This document shows, in pieces, positions 1-8,056 of a stretch of 41,574 nt of DNA. A program made the position numbers and the translations under genes. This stretch comes from Terriglobia bacterium (lineage in GTDB: Bacteria; Acidobacteriota; Terriglobia; Bryobacterales; Bryobacteraceae). Positions within the stretch are counted from its first letter, which is position 1. Each line of letters opens with the position of its first letter. The notes beneath the pieces are model-generated. The model had not been told where the DNA came from and did not search any database. It saw only the letters and a program-made list of their open reading frames with translations. Where the stretch lies: the NCBI GenBank assembly GCA_025363475.1, contig JANYDS010000046.1, positions 1 through 41,574 on the forward strand. Reading direction: 5' to 3'.

Positions 1-120
1 AGGCCCTTGCGCGACCATCTGTCCCCGTGTGGAATATTGATTGATACGTCCGCCGTCCAGGATCACGCGAGGGACGAGCAGGGCGTCGAAATGGAAGAAT
101 GGGCGGCAAGGGTGGCGAAA

Positions 121-1149
121 ATGGCGCGGCGGGTGATGGAAACAATTTACGCGGTCCTCGCGACTTTGCTGATGGCAGCGTGTCTGTCGGCGCAGACTAG
201 TGCGCCCGACCCAATGATCCGCAAGATGGTCGCGGAAGTTTCGCCCGAACGTATTAGTGCCACCATCAAGACCCTGGTGGGCTTTGAGACGCGCGGAAAC
301 TATTCTGATCCGAACCAGAAGAACCGCGGGAATGGAGCCGCACGCCGCTGGATATTTGAACAGATGCGCGGCTATAGTTCGCGGCTCGAAGTTTCGTACG
401 ACACTACCAAAAAAGACATGACGGATATTGTCACCGTAATTGCCGTGCTGCCTGGAGTAGAGAAGCCGGAGCAGCGCATCATCGTGAGCGCGCACTATGA
501 TTCGATCAATCTGCGGGCCACGGGGGCCCGTGCGGCAGAGGCACCTGCGCCCGGAGCCGATGATGACGCCAGCGGCATAGCCGTGGTGCTGGAGCTGGCG
601 CGCGTGATGAGCCGCTATCGGTTTAGCAAAACTATCGTCTTCATCGCATTTGGTGGGGAGGAAATCGGGCTCGTGGGCAGCACACGTTATGCGTCGCGAG
701 CGAAGACGAATCGCGAACAAATTGAGGCGGTATTCAATAACGACATCGTGGGAGCCAACGTGATGGGCGTTGTCCACAATGACGTGGATGGCAGCGACGA
801 TTTAGTGGCTGGGGACGGCGATACAGGGAACCGGCTGCGAGTCTATTCGCCTGATCCGCCAGCCGCTCCCTCACGTCGCATTGCGCGACTGCTTCAGGAA
901 GCCGCCGGGCGGTATGTCCCCAGGCTGCATATCGAGCTAATGACGACGGCAGACCGATATGGGCGGGGCAGCGACCATTTGCCGTTCCAGACCAACGGAT
1001 TTGCCGCAGTGCGTTTGACTTCAGCTTCAGAACATTCGAATACGCAGCATACGGCGGATGATGTGCCGGAAGAGGTGTCACCTGCCTTCACCGCGGATGT
1101 GGCACGGGTGAATGGTGCGGCGGCTGCGACTCTGGCGATGCCGCGTTAG
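121..1149 (+). CDS. Secreted M28-family zinc metallopeptidase
   Basis: Predicted exported di-zinc aminopeptidase of the M28 family, about 342 residues. Numbered from ATG 121, a hydrophobic signal segment covers about residues 6-24 and ends Ala-Ala-Cys-Leu-Ser-Ala, so either signal peptidase I or lipoprotein processing is possible. The metal and catalytic positions of the family are visible: HYD at 125-127, the GADDDASG block near 145-152, GGEE near 178-181, Asp in NND near 208, and SDH with His near 286. The frame stays open back to position 7, but the signal peptide fits starts at 121 or 136 much better. The protein probably releases amino acids from peptides in the periplasm or outside the cell. 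The gene ends 38 bases before the NHL-propeller gene, so the two may be co-transcribed. The family is clear; the exact start and substrate are not. Confidence 0.88.
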   Translation: MARRVMETIYAVLATLLMAACLSAQTSAPDPMIRKMVAEVSPERISATIKTLVGFETRGNYSDPNQKNRGNGAARRWIFEQMRGYSSRLEVSYDTTKKDMTDIVTVIAVLPGVEKPEQRIIVSAHYDSINLRATGARAAEAPAPGADDDASGIAVVLELARVMSRYRFSKTIVFIAFGGEEIGLVGSTRYASRAKTNREQIEAVFNNDIVGANVMGVVHNDVDGSDDLVAGDGDTGNRLRVYSPDPPAAPSRRIARLLQEAAGRYVPRLHIELMTTADRYGRGSDHLPFQTNGFAAVRLTSASEHSNTQHTADDVPEEVSPAFTADVARVNGAAAATLAMPR

Positions 1150-1187
1150 ATATAAACTGATTGGCGAAAAGGGAGATTCTTCACAGC

Positions 1188-2390
1188 ATGACATTTGAAG
1201 GTTGGAAAACTGTCAGCCTGAGCGCTGCGCTGGTGCTCACAGCGGGGGTGGTCAGTTTGAATGCGCAGGGTTCTGCCGGGGCGCTGGCTCAGTCCTGCGG
1301 TGTGCCAACCTCTCCCGGCCGAGGCGGCGGGCGTGCTCAGCCGCAATTTCCGGCGGATCAGTATCCGGTCAAGCTGCCGCCTGTTTCCATGCTGGGTGCG
1401 CACAATGATTTGCCGAATCCCTACCGCGCGGGGGTGAGCTGGGGGGAATTGCCGGCGGGGCGAAAATGGGGCTCTTCAGCCAGCATCAAGATGGCTCCGG
1501 ATGGCACCCTTTGGGTCGTGGACCGGTGCGGTGTCTCGGGTGCGGGCGGGACGACTTGCGCGGGTCCGAACGCGGGTGTGGACCCGATTTTCCAGCTCGA
1601 CAAATCCGGCAAAGTGCTGAAGTCGTTTGGTGCGGGGATGTTTGTGAGTCCGCACAAACTCGCGGTGGATAAAGATGGCAACCTCTGGCTGGCCGATAAC
1701 GGCGGGCATCAGGTTTTCAAACTTAATCACGACGGCAAGGTTCTGTTGACTCTGGGTAAAAAGGGAGTCGCCGGGCCTGGCTTGGACGAGTTCGATGCAC
1801 CCACGGATGTGGCTGTTGCGCCGAACGGGGATATTTTCGTGGGCGACGGACACACCGGCGGCGGCACTGTGACCGGCAATGCCCGGATCATGAAATTCAA
1901 CAAAGACGGTAAGTTTCTCAGGACCTGGGGCAAGAAAGGAATGGGCACGGGAGAGTTCGATGTGATCCACACGCTGGCTTTCGATTCGCGCGGCAGATTG
2001 TTCGTCGGTGACCGGCAGAACAACCGGCTGCAGATTTTCGACCAGGACGGTAAGTTTATCGCGCAGTGGTTCCAGTTCGGGCGACCGAGCGGTATGTATA
2101 TCGACAAGAACGATGTGATCTACGTGGCTGATTCAGAATCGCGGGATGGCCTGACGAACACCGGCCAGTATGCGCTCGCCCAAACTGGCTATGCCTATAA
2201 TCCGGGCGCACAGAGGGGCATTCGAATTGGCAGCGCGCGGGATGGCTCTGTCAAATATTTCATTCCCGATCCCTGTCCCTATCCGTATCCTGGTGTTTCC
2301 AGTCTGGCCGAGGGAATTACCTCGGATTTAGAAGGCAATGTTTATGGAGCCGATTTTCTCGGGGACGTCAGGAAGTTCGTGAAGAAGTAA
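1188..2390 (+). CDS. Secreted NHL-repeat six-bladed beta-propeller protein
   Basis: Exported beta-propeller protein of about 400 residues. ATG 1188 is chosen over the in-frame TTG 1161 because an AGGGAG-like site lies about 13 bases upstream and a signal peptide (hydrophobic about residues 9-27, ending Leu-Asn-Ala-Gln) starts there. NHL-type blades recur through the body, for example SPHKLAVDKDGNLWLADN, DAPTDVAVAPNGDIFVGDG and IHTLAFDSRGRLFVGDRQNN. Proteins of this build are often annotated as peptidyl-alpha-hydroxyglycine amidating lyase-like, but I see no basis for assigning catalysis. A Gly/Arg-rich linker near residues 40-55 joins the signal region to the propeller. Its last 23 bases overlap the end of the convergent PEP-CTERM gene. 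Confidence 0.85.
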   Translation: MTFEGWKTVSLSAALVLTAGVVSLNAQGSAGALAQSCGVPTSPGRGGGRAQPQFPADQYPVKLPPVSMLGAHNDLPNPYRAGVSWGELPAGRKWGSSASIKMAPDGTLWVVDRCGVSGAGGTTCAGPNAGVDPIFQLDKSGKVLKSFGAGMFVSPHKLAVDKDGNLWLADNGGHQVFKLNHDGKVLLTLGKKGVAGPGLDEFDAPTDVAVAPNGDIFVGDGHTGGGTVTGNARIMKFNKDGKFLRTWGKKGMGTGEFDVIHTLAFDSRGRLFVGDRQNNRLQIFDQDGKFIAQWFQFGRPSGMYIDKNDVIYVADSESRDGLTNTGQYALAQTGYAYNPGAQRGIRIGSARDGSVKYFIPDPCPYPYPGVSSLAEGITSDLEGNVYGADFLGDVRKFVKK

Positions 2391-3332
2391 CCGGAACCGC
2401 GCGGCTTGTCCGGCGACGGGCAAGCCACATCGCTGAGATGCCGAGAAGAAACAGTGCCCAGGTACCCGGTCCCGGGACGGCTGCGGAAGCTGCGTGTTGG
2501 TAGTCGAAACCGGACGTTGAGGTGTAGGTCAGGTTGCTGATCACACCGTTGCTGCTCGTAATCACGTAGGCACCGCCCGCGTAGGTGATGGCATTGAAGT
2601 TCAGGTTCGCGGTCGCGGGACCCTCGTTACTGCTGCCGGATGAGAATTCTCCCGCCAGCGACGTCAGTGTCAAAGAAGTGCTGGTGCCATAGTCGGACAC
2701 GCCGTACGTGATGTTCTCTGTTTCAGTATTTGCGGCCCCGGTGCCATAGTGGGTGGCATTCAGACCGGAGAAGATCGAGTATGTGTCACCACCGTTGTAC
2801 ACGCTGAGAAGAGTGTGATTCTTGTAAGCGTCGATCTGAAATGTCCCCGACGCCCCAAGGCCGTTGGCCATCATCATTCCCTGGATGTTGACGGGGATCA
2901 CCCAGTATCCGCCGTCGGAGCCGCCACCGATCGTTACTGCGTCATTAAATTCAAGCCTGCGCTTGCGATCGCGCTCGAAAGCCCGGAGGCAGTGGAACCG
3001 TTGCTGGTTGAGTTCAGGTGAAGTATTCCCACCGTGGCTGTGGCACCTGCGCTGTTGCTGTATGCGTTCGCGCCGAACGTACCGGAACTGCTGTACGATC
3101 CGGCAGCGGTTCCGCCGACTGCGCTGGACCCTCCGTTGCATGTAACGACCGGACCCACATTGGTGCTGAAGGCGTCTCCCGGCGCGGGCCTGATTCCCGG
3201 ATTGACTCCGGCGCACGCCTTGGCAAAAGCTCCGCCATCGGGTGTCGTCGCCTGACCTGTCAGCGAACCTTCAGCCCATGGTGCTGTCAACGCTGAAATG
3301 GCCAGCGTTGCCAGGATTGCAATTCGTCTCAT
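2368..3332 (-). pseudogene. PEP-CTERM sorting-domain protein split by a frameshift
   Basis: Two adjacent minus-strand reading frames make one secreted protein. The first runs from ATG 3332 with a signal peptide (MRRIAILATLAISALTAPWA) and a Ser/Gly/Thr-rich body, and stops at 2934. The second carries the rest and ends in VPGPGTWALFLLGISAMWLA followed by three Arg. That is a PEP-CTERM-type tripartite tail: a PGP variant of the PEP motif, a membrane helix and a basic cluster. Joining the frames near 2947-2949, where one extra T on the coding strand would restore the frame, gives a continuous protein of about 320 residues. The PEP-CTERM signal implies sorting by an exosortase, and none is encoded here. 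The function of the body is not recognised. A sequencing error in a short homopolymer is possible, but the neighbouring genes are also broken. The last 23 bases overlap the convergent propeller gene. Confidence 0.75.
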
Positions 3333-3364
3333 CTATCTTCCTCCGAAAAGGGCGAAACCGCCCT

Positions 3365-4699
3365 TCAGTGGGAGAGGCGAGATTCGGAGGAATTTTTAGC
3401 GAAGTTTTTTTGAGCCTCTGCGCGGATGCGACCCGCTTCGGCAGTCAGTTCGCTGAGTGAGGCGTCGGCGGGGGTGGAACGTACCATCTTGCTCAAGTCT
3501 TTTTGTGCCAAATCGAGCCTTGCCAGAGCCGGCGGCAAGCGGCCCAAATCGAGTTCGTCATTTGCTGCCCGGATCAGTGCGATCACCCGGGCCTTCCCGG
3601 AAATGCCGTCCGCAGGGCTATCTGCAAGAATCCGGTCTGCAAGTTTCAGCGCCGCCAGATGCTGTTGCAGGGCCAGTTCGGGCCGGTGACTCAGGCGCTG
3701 TGTCTGCCCCAAATCGTTATAAACGTCGGTCAGAGTTTTCTGGATATTGAAATCGTCGGGATGTCGTCCGGAGTACGTCAGAATTTCGTCCCGCGCTGAT
3801 TCCAGCGCTGCAATGCCTTCAGCCGGATGCGAGACAGCGAGAGCAGCGCCCAGATGTGATCTCATCATCATGAGATCCTCCACGGCCAGGGCGTTATTCG
3901 GGTCTTTGTCGCGAATTGCAGTTGCTACAGACATGCCGCGGTGGAAAGCCATTATGGCTTGGTCGGGTTCAGCCGGAAGGCCAGGTGATTCAGCGGCCAG
4001 CGCCATACCCAGGGATGACAACGCCAGCATGGCGGTCCGGCGCGATTCCGGGGTTGCAGGCCATTGCTTTTCGATTCTCTCCATGCGGGCCGCCAGACTC
4101 CGCGAGGCTTCGCGGGCCAGCGCATAGTTGCCGTAGACAGAACTCGCCTGCGCGACATAGAATTCGGCAGCTGTCGTATCCAGTTCGATGCGGCGGTCAC
4201 CGGGATGTTGCGCACCTCAGGCCCGGATTACAGTGAGCGAACGGTCCGCACTGGCGATGGCACAGGCTGCATCGCCCAGTTCCATGCAGAGAACCGCCCG
4301 CCCGTGAGAGAGACGGGCCAGAATACTGCGCTCGCGCTGAAAACGGTTCAGAAGCTCCTGCGTCTCAAGACCGCGATACAGCAGTTTGATGGCGGCGGTC
4401 TGTTCCACTGTGCCGTCACAACGTTCCGCCTTGTAAACAAAGCCCAGGCCTCCCTGGCCCAGCAGGGATACCGTGCGCCATGCACCGAGTCTAAGCGGTA
4501 CAGAGGTGGCCGCAAGATCTGTGGCCGCGCGGCGGATCGGGCCTTCGATCCGGCTGTCAGTAAGCGCGTCGGCGGTGAGCAGCAGTTCCACTTCCCTGCG
4601 AACCGCGGCGTCTGGTGAGCGCCGGTCCAGTTCGCGTACTCGTTCATCTGGCGGCAGGGCGGCGATATCGGCGAAGAGCTGGCGGACTTCCGGGCTCAT
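3365..4699 (-). pseudogene. Ser/Thr protein kinase-TPR remnant, catalytic core deleted, in-frame stop
   Basis: The remnant begins at ATG 4699, which overlaps the sigma-factor stop in an ATGA arrangement. The first 70 or so residues match the N-terminal segment common to acidobacterial and planctomycete kinases. A kinase start follows, with the glycine loop LLGQGGLGFVYKA and the AIK lysine, up to ILARLSH. At about 4303 the sequence jumps straight to helical TPR-like sequence (GRAVLCMELGDAACAIASAD). The HRD and DFG motifs, the rest of the kinase domain and any membrane helix are absent. A TGA at 4217-4219 then interrupts the frame. The same frame continues as TPR-like helices to 3365. This is a deletion plus a nonsense change, so no active kinase is expected. 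A freed TPR fragment restarting at ATG 4084 is conceivable but unsupported. Confidence 0.8.
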
Positions 4700-5273
4700 T
4701 TGGCGAGTTCTTTCTTGAGCCACGCCTGGCCCAGCCGTAAATCATGGCGCACGGCATGGACAGAGAGATTCAGGGCGGCAGCAGCGTCTTCAGCCGTCAT
4801 CCCGGCGAAGAAACGCATTTCCAGCAGCCGGGCCAGATGCGGATCGCTCACTTCAAGGGCAGTCATGGCGTTGTGGACATCCAGGATGGATTCGAGGCCA
4901 AGCTCTTTCGCAGGGGCGATGGCTGAACCTGGTTTGGTCAGAGGCAGCACGGCTCCGCCGCCTCGTTTTTCGGCACCGCGGGCGCGGGCGTGATCCACCA
5001 GTATCCCGCGCATGATGCGGGCGGCAGGGGCGAAAAACTGGGCGCGGGAGCGGGCGGCAGGCCGGCGCGCAATCGAAGGAACGCCTCATGCACCAGCGCA
5101 GTGGGCTGCAGCGTGTGGGACCGGCGTTCGCGGCTCATCTGGCTTGCTGCCAGTTGATGAAGCTGATCATAGACCAGCGATGCAAGGCGGGCATGAGCCT
5201 CCGGGCGGCACTGGCCCAGTTCTATTAATTGTGCAGTGGTCGCGTCGGGAGCGGCTTCGCTCATGAGATTCAT
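4696..5273 (-). pseudogene. ECF-like RNA polymerase sigma factor, frameshifted
   Basis: Sigma-70 family regulator of the type paired with Ser/Thr kinases in Acidobacteria and Planctomycetes (TIGR02999-like). The N-terminal part (from ATG 5273 or 5264) contains LIELGQCRPEAHARLASLVY and the region-2 hallmark QPTALVHEAFLRL. The frame then derails in a Pro/Ala stretch. In another frame the expected continuation appears: ARIMRGILVDHARARGAEKR, a linker, and a region-4 helix-turn-helix (MTAEDAAAALNLSVHAVRHD). Adding one base to the A5 run at 5033-5037 (T5 on the coding strand) gives the family-like join SFFAPAARIMRGILVD. The gene overlaps the kinase start by ATGA, so the pair was translationally coupled. 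It is either dead or read through by slippage on the T run. A sequencing error cannot be excluded. Confidence 0.72.
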
Positions 5274-5314
5274 TATGGTCCACGGCACGGCTCTGCTAGA
5301 TTGGTAACGCTTTG

Positions 5315-6382
5315 GTGTCTGGTACCGCATCACCTGTCCGTTTGCTGATTGCGCTGCTCGGTGACACTCCCGATCTCGCGCTAATCACTGACCCTGCCTT
5401 GTGGCCGGTCATTCAGGCACATGCTCAGCGGCATGGTGTGACGCAACTGGTGGCTTCAGTCGTCCGTCCGCATGTTACGGGTGCAGACCGAATCTGGTGC
5501 GATCAGGTGCTGACCCGCAGCTGGCGGCGGCATGATAAGAACCTTGCTGATTTGGAGTTTGTCACAAGCGTTTTGAATGGCGCCGGTATCAAGTCACTGA
5601 CGCTGAAAGGCGCCTTGCTTGCGCGACGTCATTATCAGCCTCCGTTTCTGCGCAAACCATCCGGGGATGTGGATTTGGCGGTTCGCAGTGCCGATCTGGA
5701 GCGGGCCTGTGCCGCGTTCACAACTGTCGGATACGAGCCTGCATGCTCACTTCGGGAGGCGCGGGCGCGCAGCCATCATCTGGAACTCAATCATCCCTCA
5801 AGACCACACCTTGAACTGCACTTTCGTCTGAGCCATGGCGCCTTTGGCATACCTGTGGACGAGTTTTTTGAACGGGCAGTGCGGCAGCAGATACCGAACG
5901 GCAGTGAAGCGCTGGTGCTGAGTCCGGCAGATGAACTGCTGCATCTGGTGCTGCACCGCGCTTACGGCCGGTTTGCCACGTTATTTCATCTGTTTGAGAT
6001 CCGCCGCATCTGGCGCGCGGCCACGCCTGAGATACGGGAAGAAACGTTGCGCCTCGCGGCCAAACATCATTTCGCTGGAGCTTTCTGGTTGACGCATATG
6101 GCATTTGAATACCACTGGGGGGAAGCCTTCATCGCCCCCGGAAGTTTGCCGAATACCTGGCTGCATTCGAGAATTAATCGTGCTTTGTATGAGCGGTTTG
6201 AACGATGGTCAGATCCAGGCAGGGAACTGCCCCTTTTTGTACGGCTGGGCCGCAGGTGGGTGGACTTTCAAGTGACCGACAGCCTGGCAGATGCAACCCG
6301 CTTTGCCCGTGTAATTTCACGGGTAGCCTGGTATCAGTTAAGGCACCGTGGATGGCGTACCGTTAAAGTCGGCTCGAAATAG
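5315..6382 (+). CDS. Nucleotidyltransferase-fold family protein (NTP_transf_5-like)
   Basis: Protein of about 355 residues resembling the uncharacterised nucleotidyltransferase family PF14907. Visible signatures are LKGALLARRHY near residue 95 and RKPSGDVDLAV near 112-122, the Asp-x-Asp metal site expected in this superfamily. LELHFRL and LLHLVLHRA follow in the helical C-terminal half. GTG 5315 or TTG 5312 are the only sensible starts. The gene is divergent from the broken sigma factor, sharing about 40 bases of upstream DNA. Members often sit in polysaccharide and peptide-modification loci, but the acceptor substrate is unknown. Here it opens the glycosyltransferase region, which suggests nucleotidyl transfer to a sugar, lipid or protein. 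The family call is good; the role is inferred. Confidence 0.75.
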   Translation: MSGTASPVRLLIALLGDTPDLALITDPALWPVIQAHAQRHGVTQLVASVVRPHVTGADRIWCDQVLTRSWRRHDKNLADLEFVTSVLNGAGIKSLTLKGALLARRHYQPPFLRKPSGDVDLAVRSADLERACAAFTTVGYEPACSLREARARSHHLELNHPSRPHLELHFRLSHGAFGIPVDEFFERAVRQQIPNGSEALVLSPADELLHLVLHRAYGRFATLFHLFEIRRIWRAATPEIREETLRLAAKHHFAGAFWLTHMAFEYHWGEAFIAPGSLPNTWLHSRINRALYERFERWSDPGRELPLFVRLGRRWVDFQVTDSLADATRFARVISRVAWYQLRHRGWRTVKVGSK

Positions 6383-6387
6383 ACAAA

Positions 6388-6621
6388 CTACGTCGCTGTC
6401 TTCGTTTTGGCGGGCTTTTTCCTGACGTTCTTCGAGCCAGGCGGGCGGCCGCGTCGTTTGGGCGCAACGGCTGTCACTACTTCCGCAAATCCCTTTCGGG
6501 GGCGTCCGACACGGCGCGTGGCCCCGGTCTGCTGCAGGGCAATTCCCTCCAGCGCCAGAATCGTATTATCCACGCGGTCACGTTCTGCCCGTAGTTGATT
6601 TATATAGAGCTCGAGGTTCAT
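6388..6621 (-). CDS. Small coiled-coil protein with two AT-hook-like motifs
   Basis: A 77-residue basic protein starting at ATG 6621; a TTG three codons upstream is less likely. The first 30 residues (MNLELYINQLRAERDRVDNT) look like a short amphipathic helix that could dimerise. The C-terminal half holds two Gly-Arg-Pro cores: RVGRPRKG near residues 38-45 and KRRGRPPGSK near 56-65, the second a near-canonical AT-hook. It ends in a Lys/Thr-rich tail. AT-hooks bind the minor groove of AT-rich DNA, so a nucleoid-associated or regulatory role is plausible. It is convergent with the nucleotidyltransferase gene, with 5 bases between stops, and divergent from the GT4 gene across about 215 bases. No enzyme domain is present. 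Confidence 0.7.
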   Translation of the reverse strand: MNLELYINQLRAERDRVDNTILALEGIALQQTGATRRVGRPRKGFAEVVTAVAPKRRGRPPGSKNVRKKPAKTKTAT

Positions 6622-6837
6622 ACTTTCCAACGTCCAGATTGGCTCAGTGTATCATTCTGCCGCATCTGAAGAACTGCCCTTTTTCTTTCCGCTCCGGGCT
6701 TGCGCGATTGCGGCACCCGGCCATTTACACTGGTTTCACAGGAATTATGTTTGCGCGACCGATATGACCTTGCAAAACAAATGGCATTCGAATAGCGGTG
6801 CAGGCATCGTCTGTGAAACGCTGGCTGAGGGCGGCAG

Positions 6838-8034
6838 GTGAAGATACTTTGGGTAAAATCTGACCTGCTGCACCCCACCACCAAGGGCGGTCACATTCGC
6901 ACTCTCGAGATGCTTCGCCGCATGCATGAGAGGCATGAGATCCACTATGCGGGCTTTGAAAACGATCCGGATGGCCAGGGCGTTCGCCGGAGCCATGAGT
7001 ATTGCAGCCGACTCTATCGTGTTCCCCATCGGGTGCCAAAACGGACTTCGCCCGCCTTTGCATCGCAACTGGTGAAAGGCGTCTTTTCCAGTCTGCCCGT
7101 GTCAGTATTTCGCTACCGGTCAGATCCCATGAAGAAGTTGCTGGCTGACCTCATTGTCAAAGAGCGTTTCGACAGCGTGGTCTGTGATTTCATTACGCCC
7201 GCTATTAATTTTCCTTCGCTCGCGGGTTCGGTCGTGTTTCAACACAATGTTGAAACGATGATATGGCGTCGCCACGCCGAAAATGCCCGCAACGCCGCTG
7301 AAAAGCTCTATCTGAAGCAGCAGGCCAGACGAATGTTCGATTACGAACGAACGGTTTGCCGTGCAGCCAGCCACGTCATCGCCGTTTCCAGTGAGGACGC
7401 CGGGTTGATGCGGGAAATGTTCGACCTGCCTGAAGTCTCCTCAATCCCGACCGGTGTGGATGTGGAAAAATTTACACCGCCACATGAATCACCACGCAAG
7501 GGTCTGGTCTTCATCGGCTCCATGGACTGGCTTCCCAACATTGACGGAATGCGCTATTTCTGCGAAGAGATTTTGCCACTTATCCGCCGTCAACGTCCGG
7601 ATTGTCCGGTTGCCATTGTCGGGCGCGAGCCTTCAAGGGAAGTACGGGCGTTTGCGGAACGGTATCCGCTGGTCGAGGTAACCGGAACGGTTGACGATGT
7701 CCGGCCTTATCTTTGGGACGCGGCGGTTTCAATCGTTCCGCTGCGGATAGGCGGCGGAACCAGAATGAAAATCTATGAGGCGATGGCCGCCCGTGTTTCC
7801 GTGGTTTCGACTACCGTTGGAGCCGAAGGTCTTGATGTCCACCCCCCCGCTGACATTCGCATTGCGGATACTGCTGAGGATTTTGCCCGGCACTGCCTCG
7901 AATTAACTGGCGACATGGCAACCCGAACCGCGCAGGCGGAGAACGCCTGGAATCTGGTTGCTGCAAACTTTGACTGGGACAGCATCGCCCGGCAGTTCGA
8001 AGCAATACTGGATTTGCACCGCAGAACCGTATAA
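6838..8034 (+). CDS. GT4-family glycosyltransferase
   Basis: Retaining GT-B glycosyltransferase of about 398 residues, probably cytosolic or membrane-associated, adding a sugar to a growing lipid-linked polysaccharide repeat. The N-terminal acceptor side shows TTKGGHIRTLEMLRRMHERH. The C-terminal donor domain begins near GLVFIGSMDWLPNIDG and carries GGGTRMKIYEAMAARVSVV at about 304-322. The Glu of that last motif occupies the position contacting the donor sugar in GT4 enzymes. GTG 6838 is preceded by a GAGGGCGG-like site. The general layout resembles sugar transferases found beside exosortase/EPS loci, but the donor and linkage cannot be read from the sequence. It is convergent with the dehydrogenase gene, 22 bases apart. 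Confidence 0.85.
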   Translation: MKILWVKSDLLHPTTKGGHIRTLEMLRRMHERHEIHYAGFENDPDGQGVRRSHEYCSRLYRVPHRVPKRTSPAFASQLVKGVFSSLPVSVFRYRSDPMKKLLADLIVKERFDSVVCDFITPAINFPSLAGSVVFQHNVETMIWRRHAENARNAAEKLYLKQQARRMFDYERTVCRAASHVIAVSSEDAGLMREMFDLPEVSSIPTGVDVEKFTPPHESPRKGLVFIGSMDWLPNIDGMRYFCEEILPLIRRQRPDCPVAIVGREPSREVRAFAERYPLVEVTGTVDDVRPYLWDAAVSIVPLRIGGGTRMKIYEAMAARVSVVSTTVGAEGLDVHPPADIRIADTAEDFARHCLELTGDMATRTAQAENAWNLVAANFDWDSIARQFEAILDLHRRTV

Positions 8035-8056
8035 CAGGCCGATCCAACTCGCCGGT

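Noticed and set aside
7-120. N-terminal extension of the M28 peptidase
   Set aside because: The frame is open, but the stretch would precede a normal signal peptide and has no similarity to the family; starts at 121 or 136 fit better.
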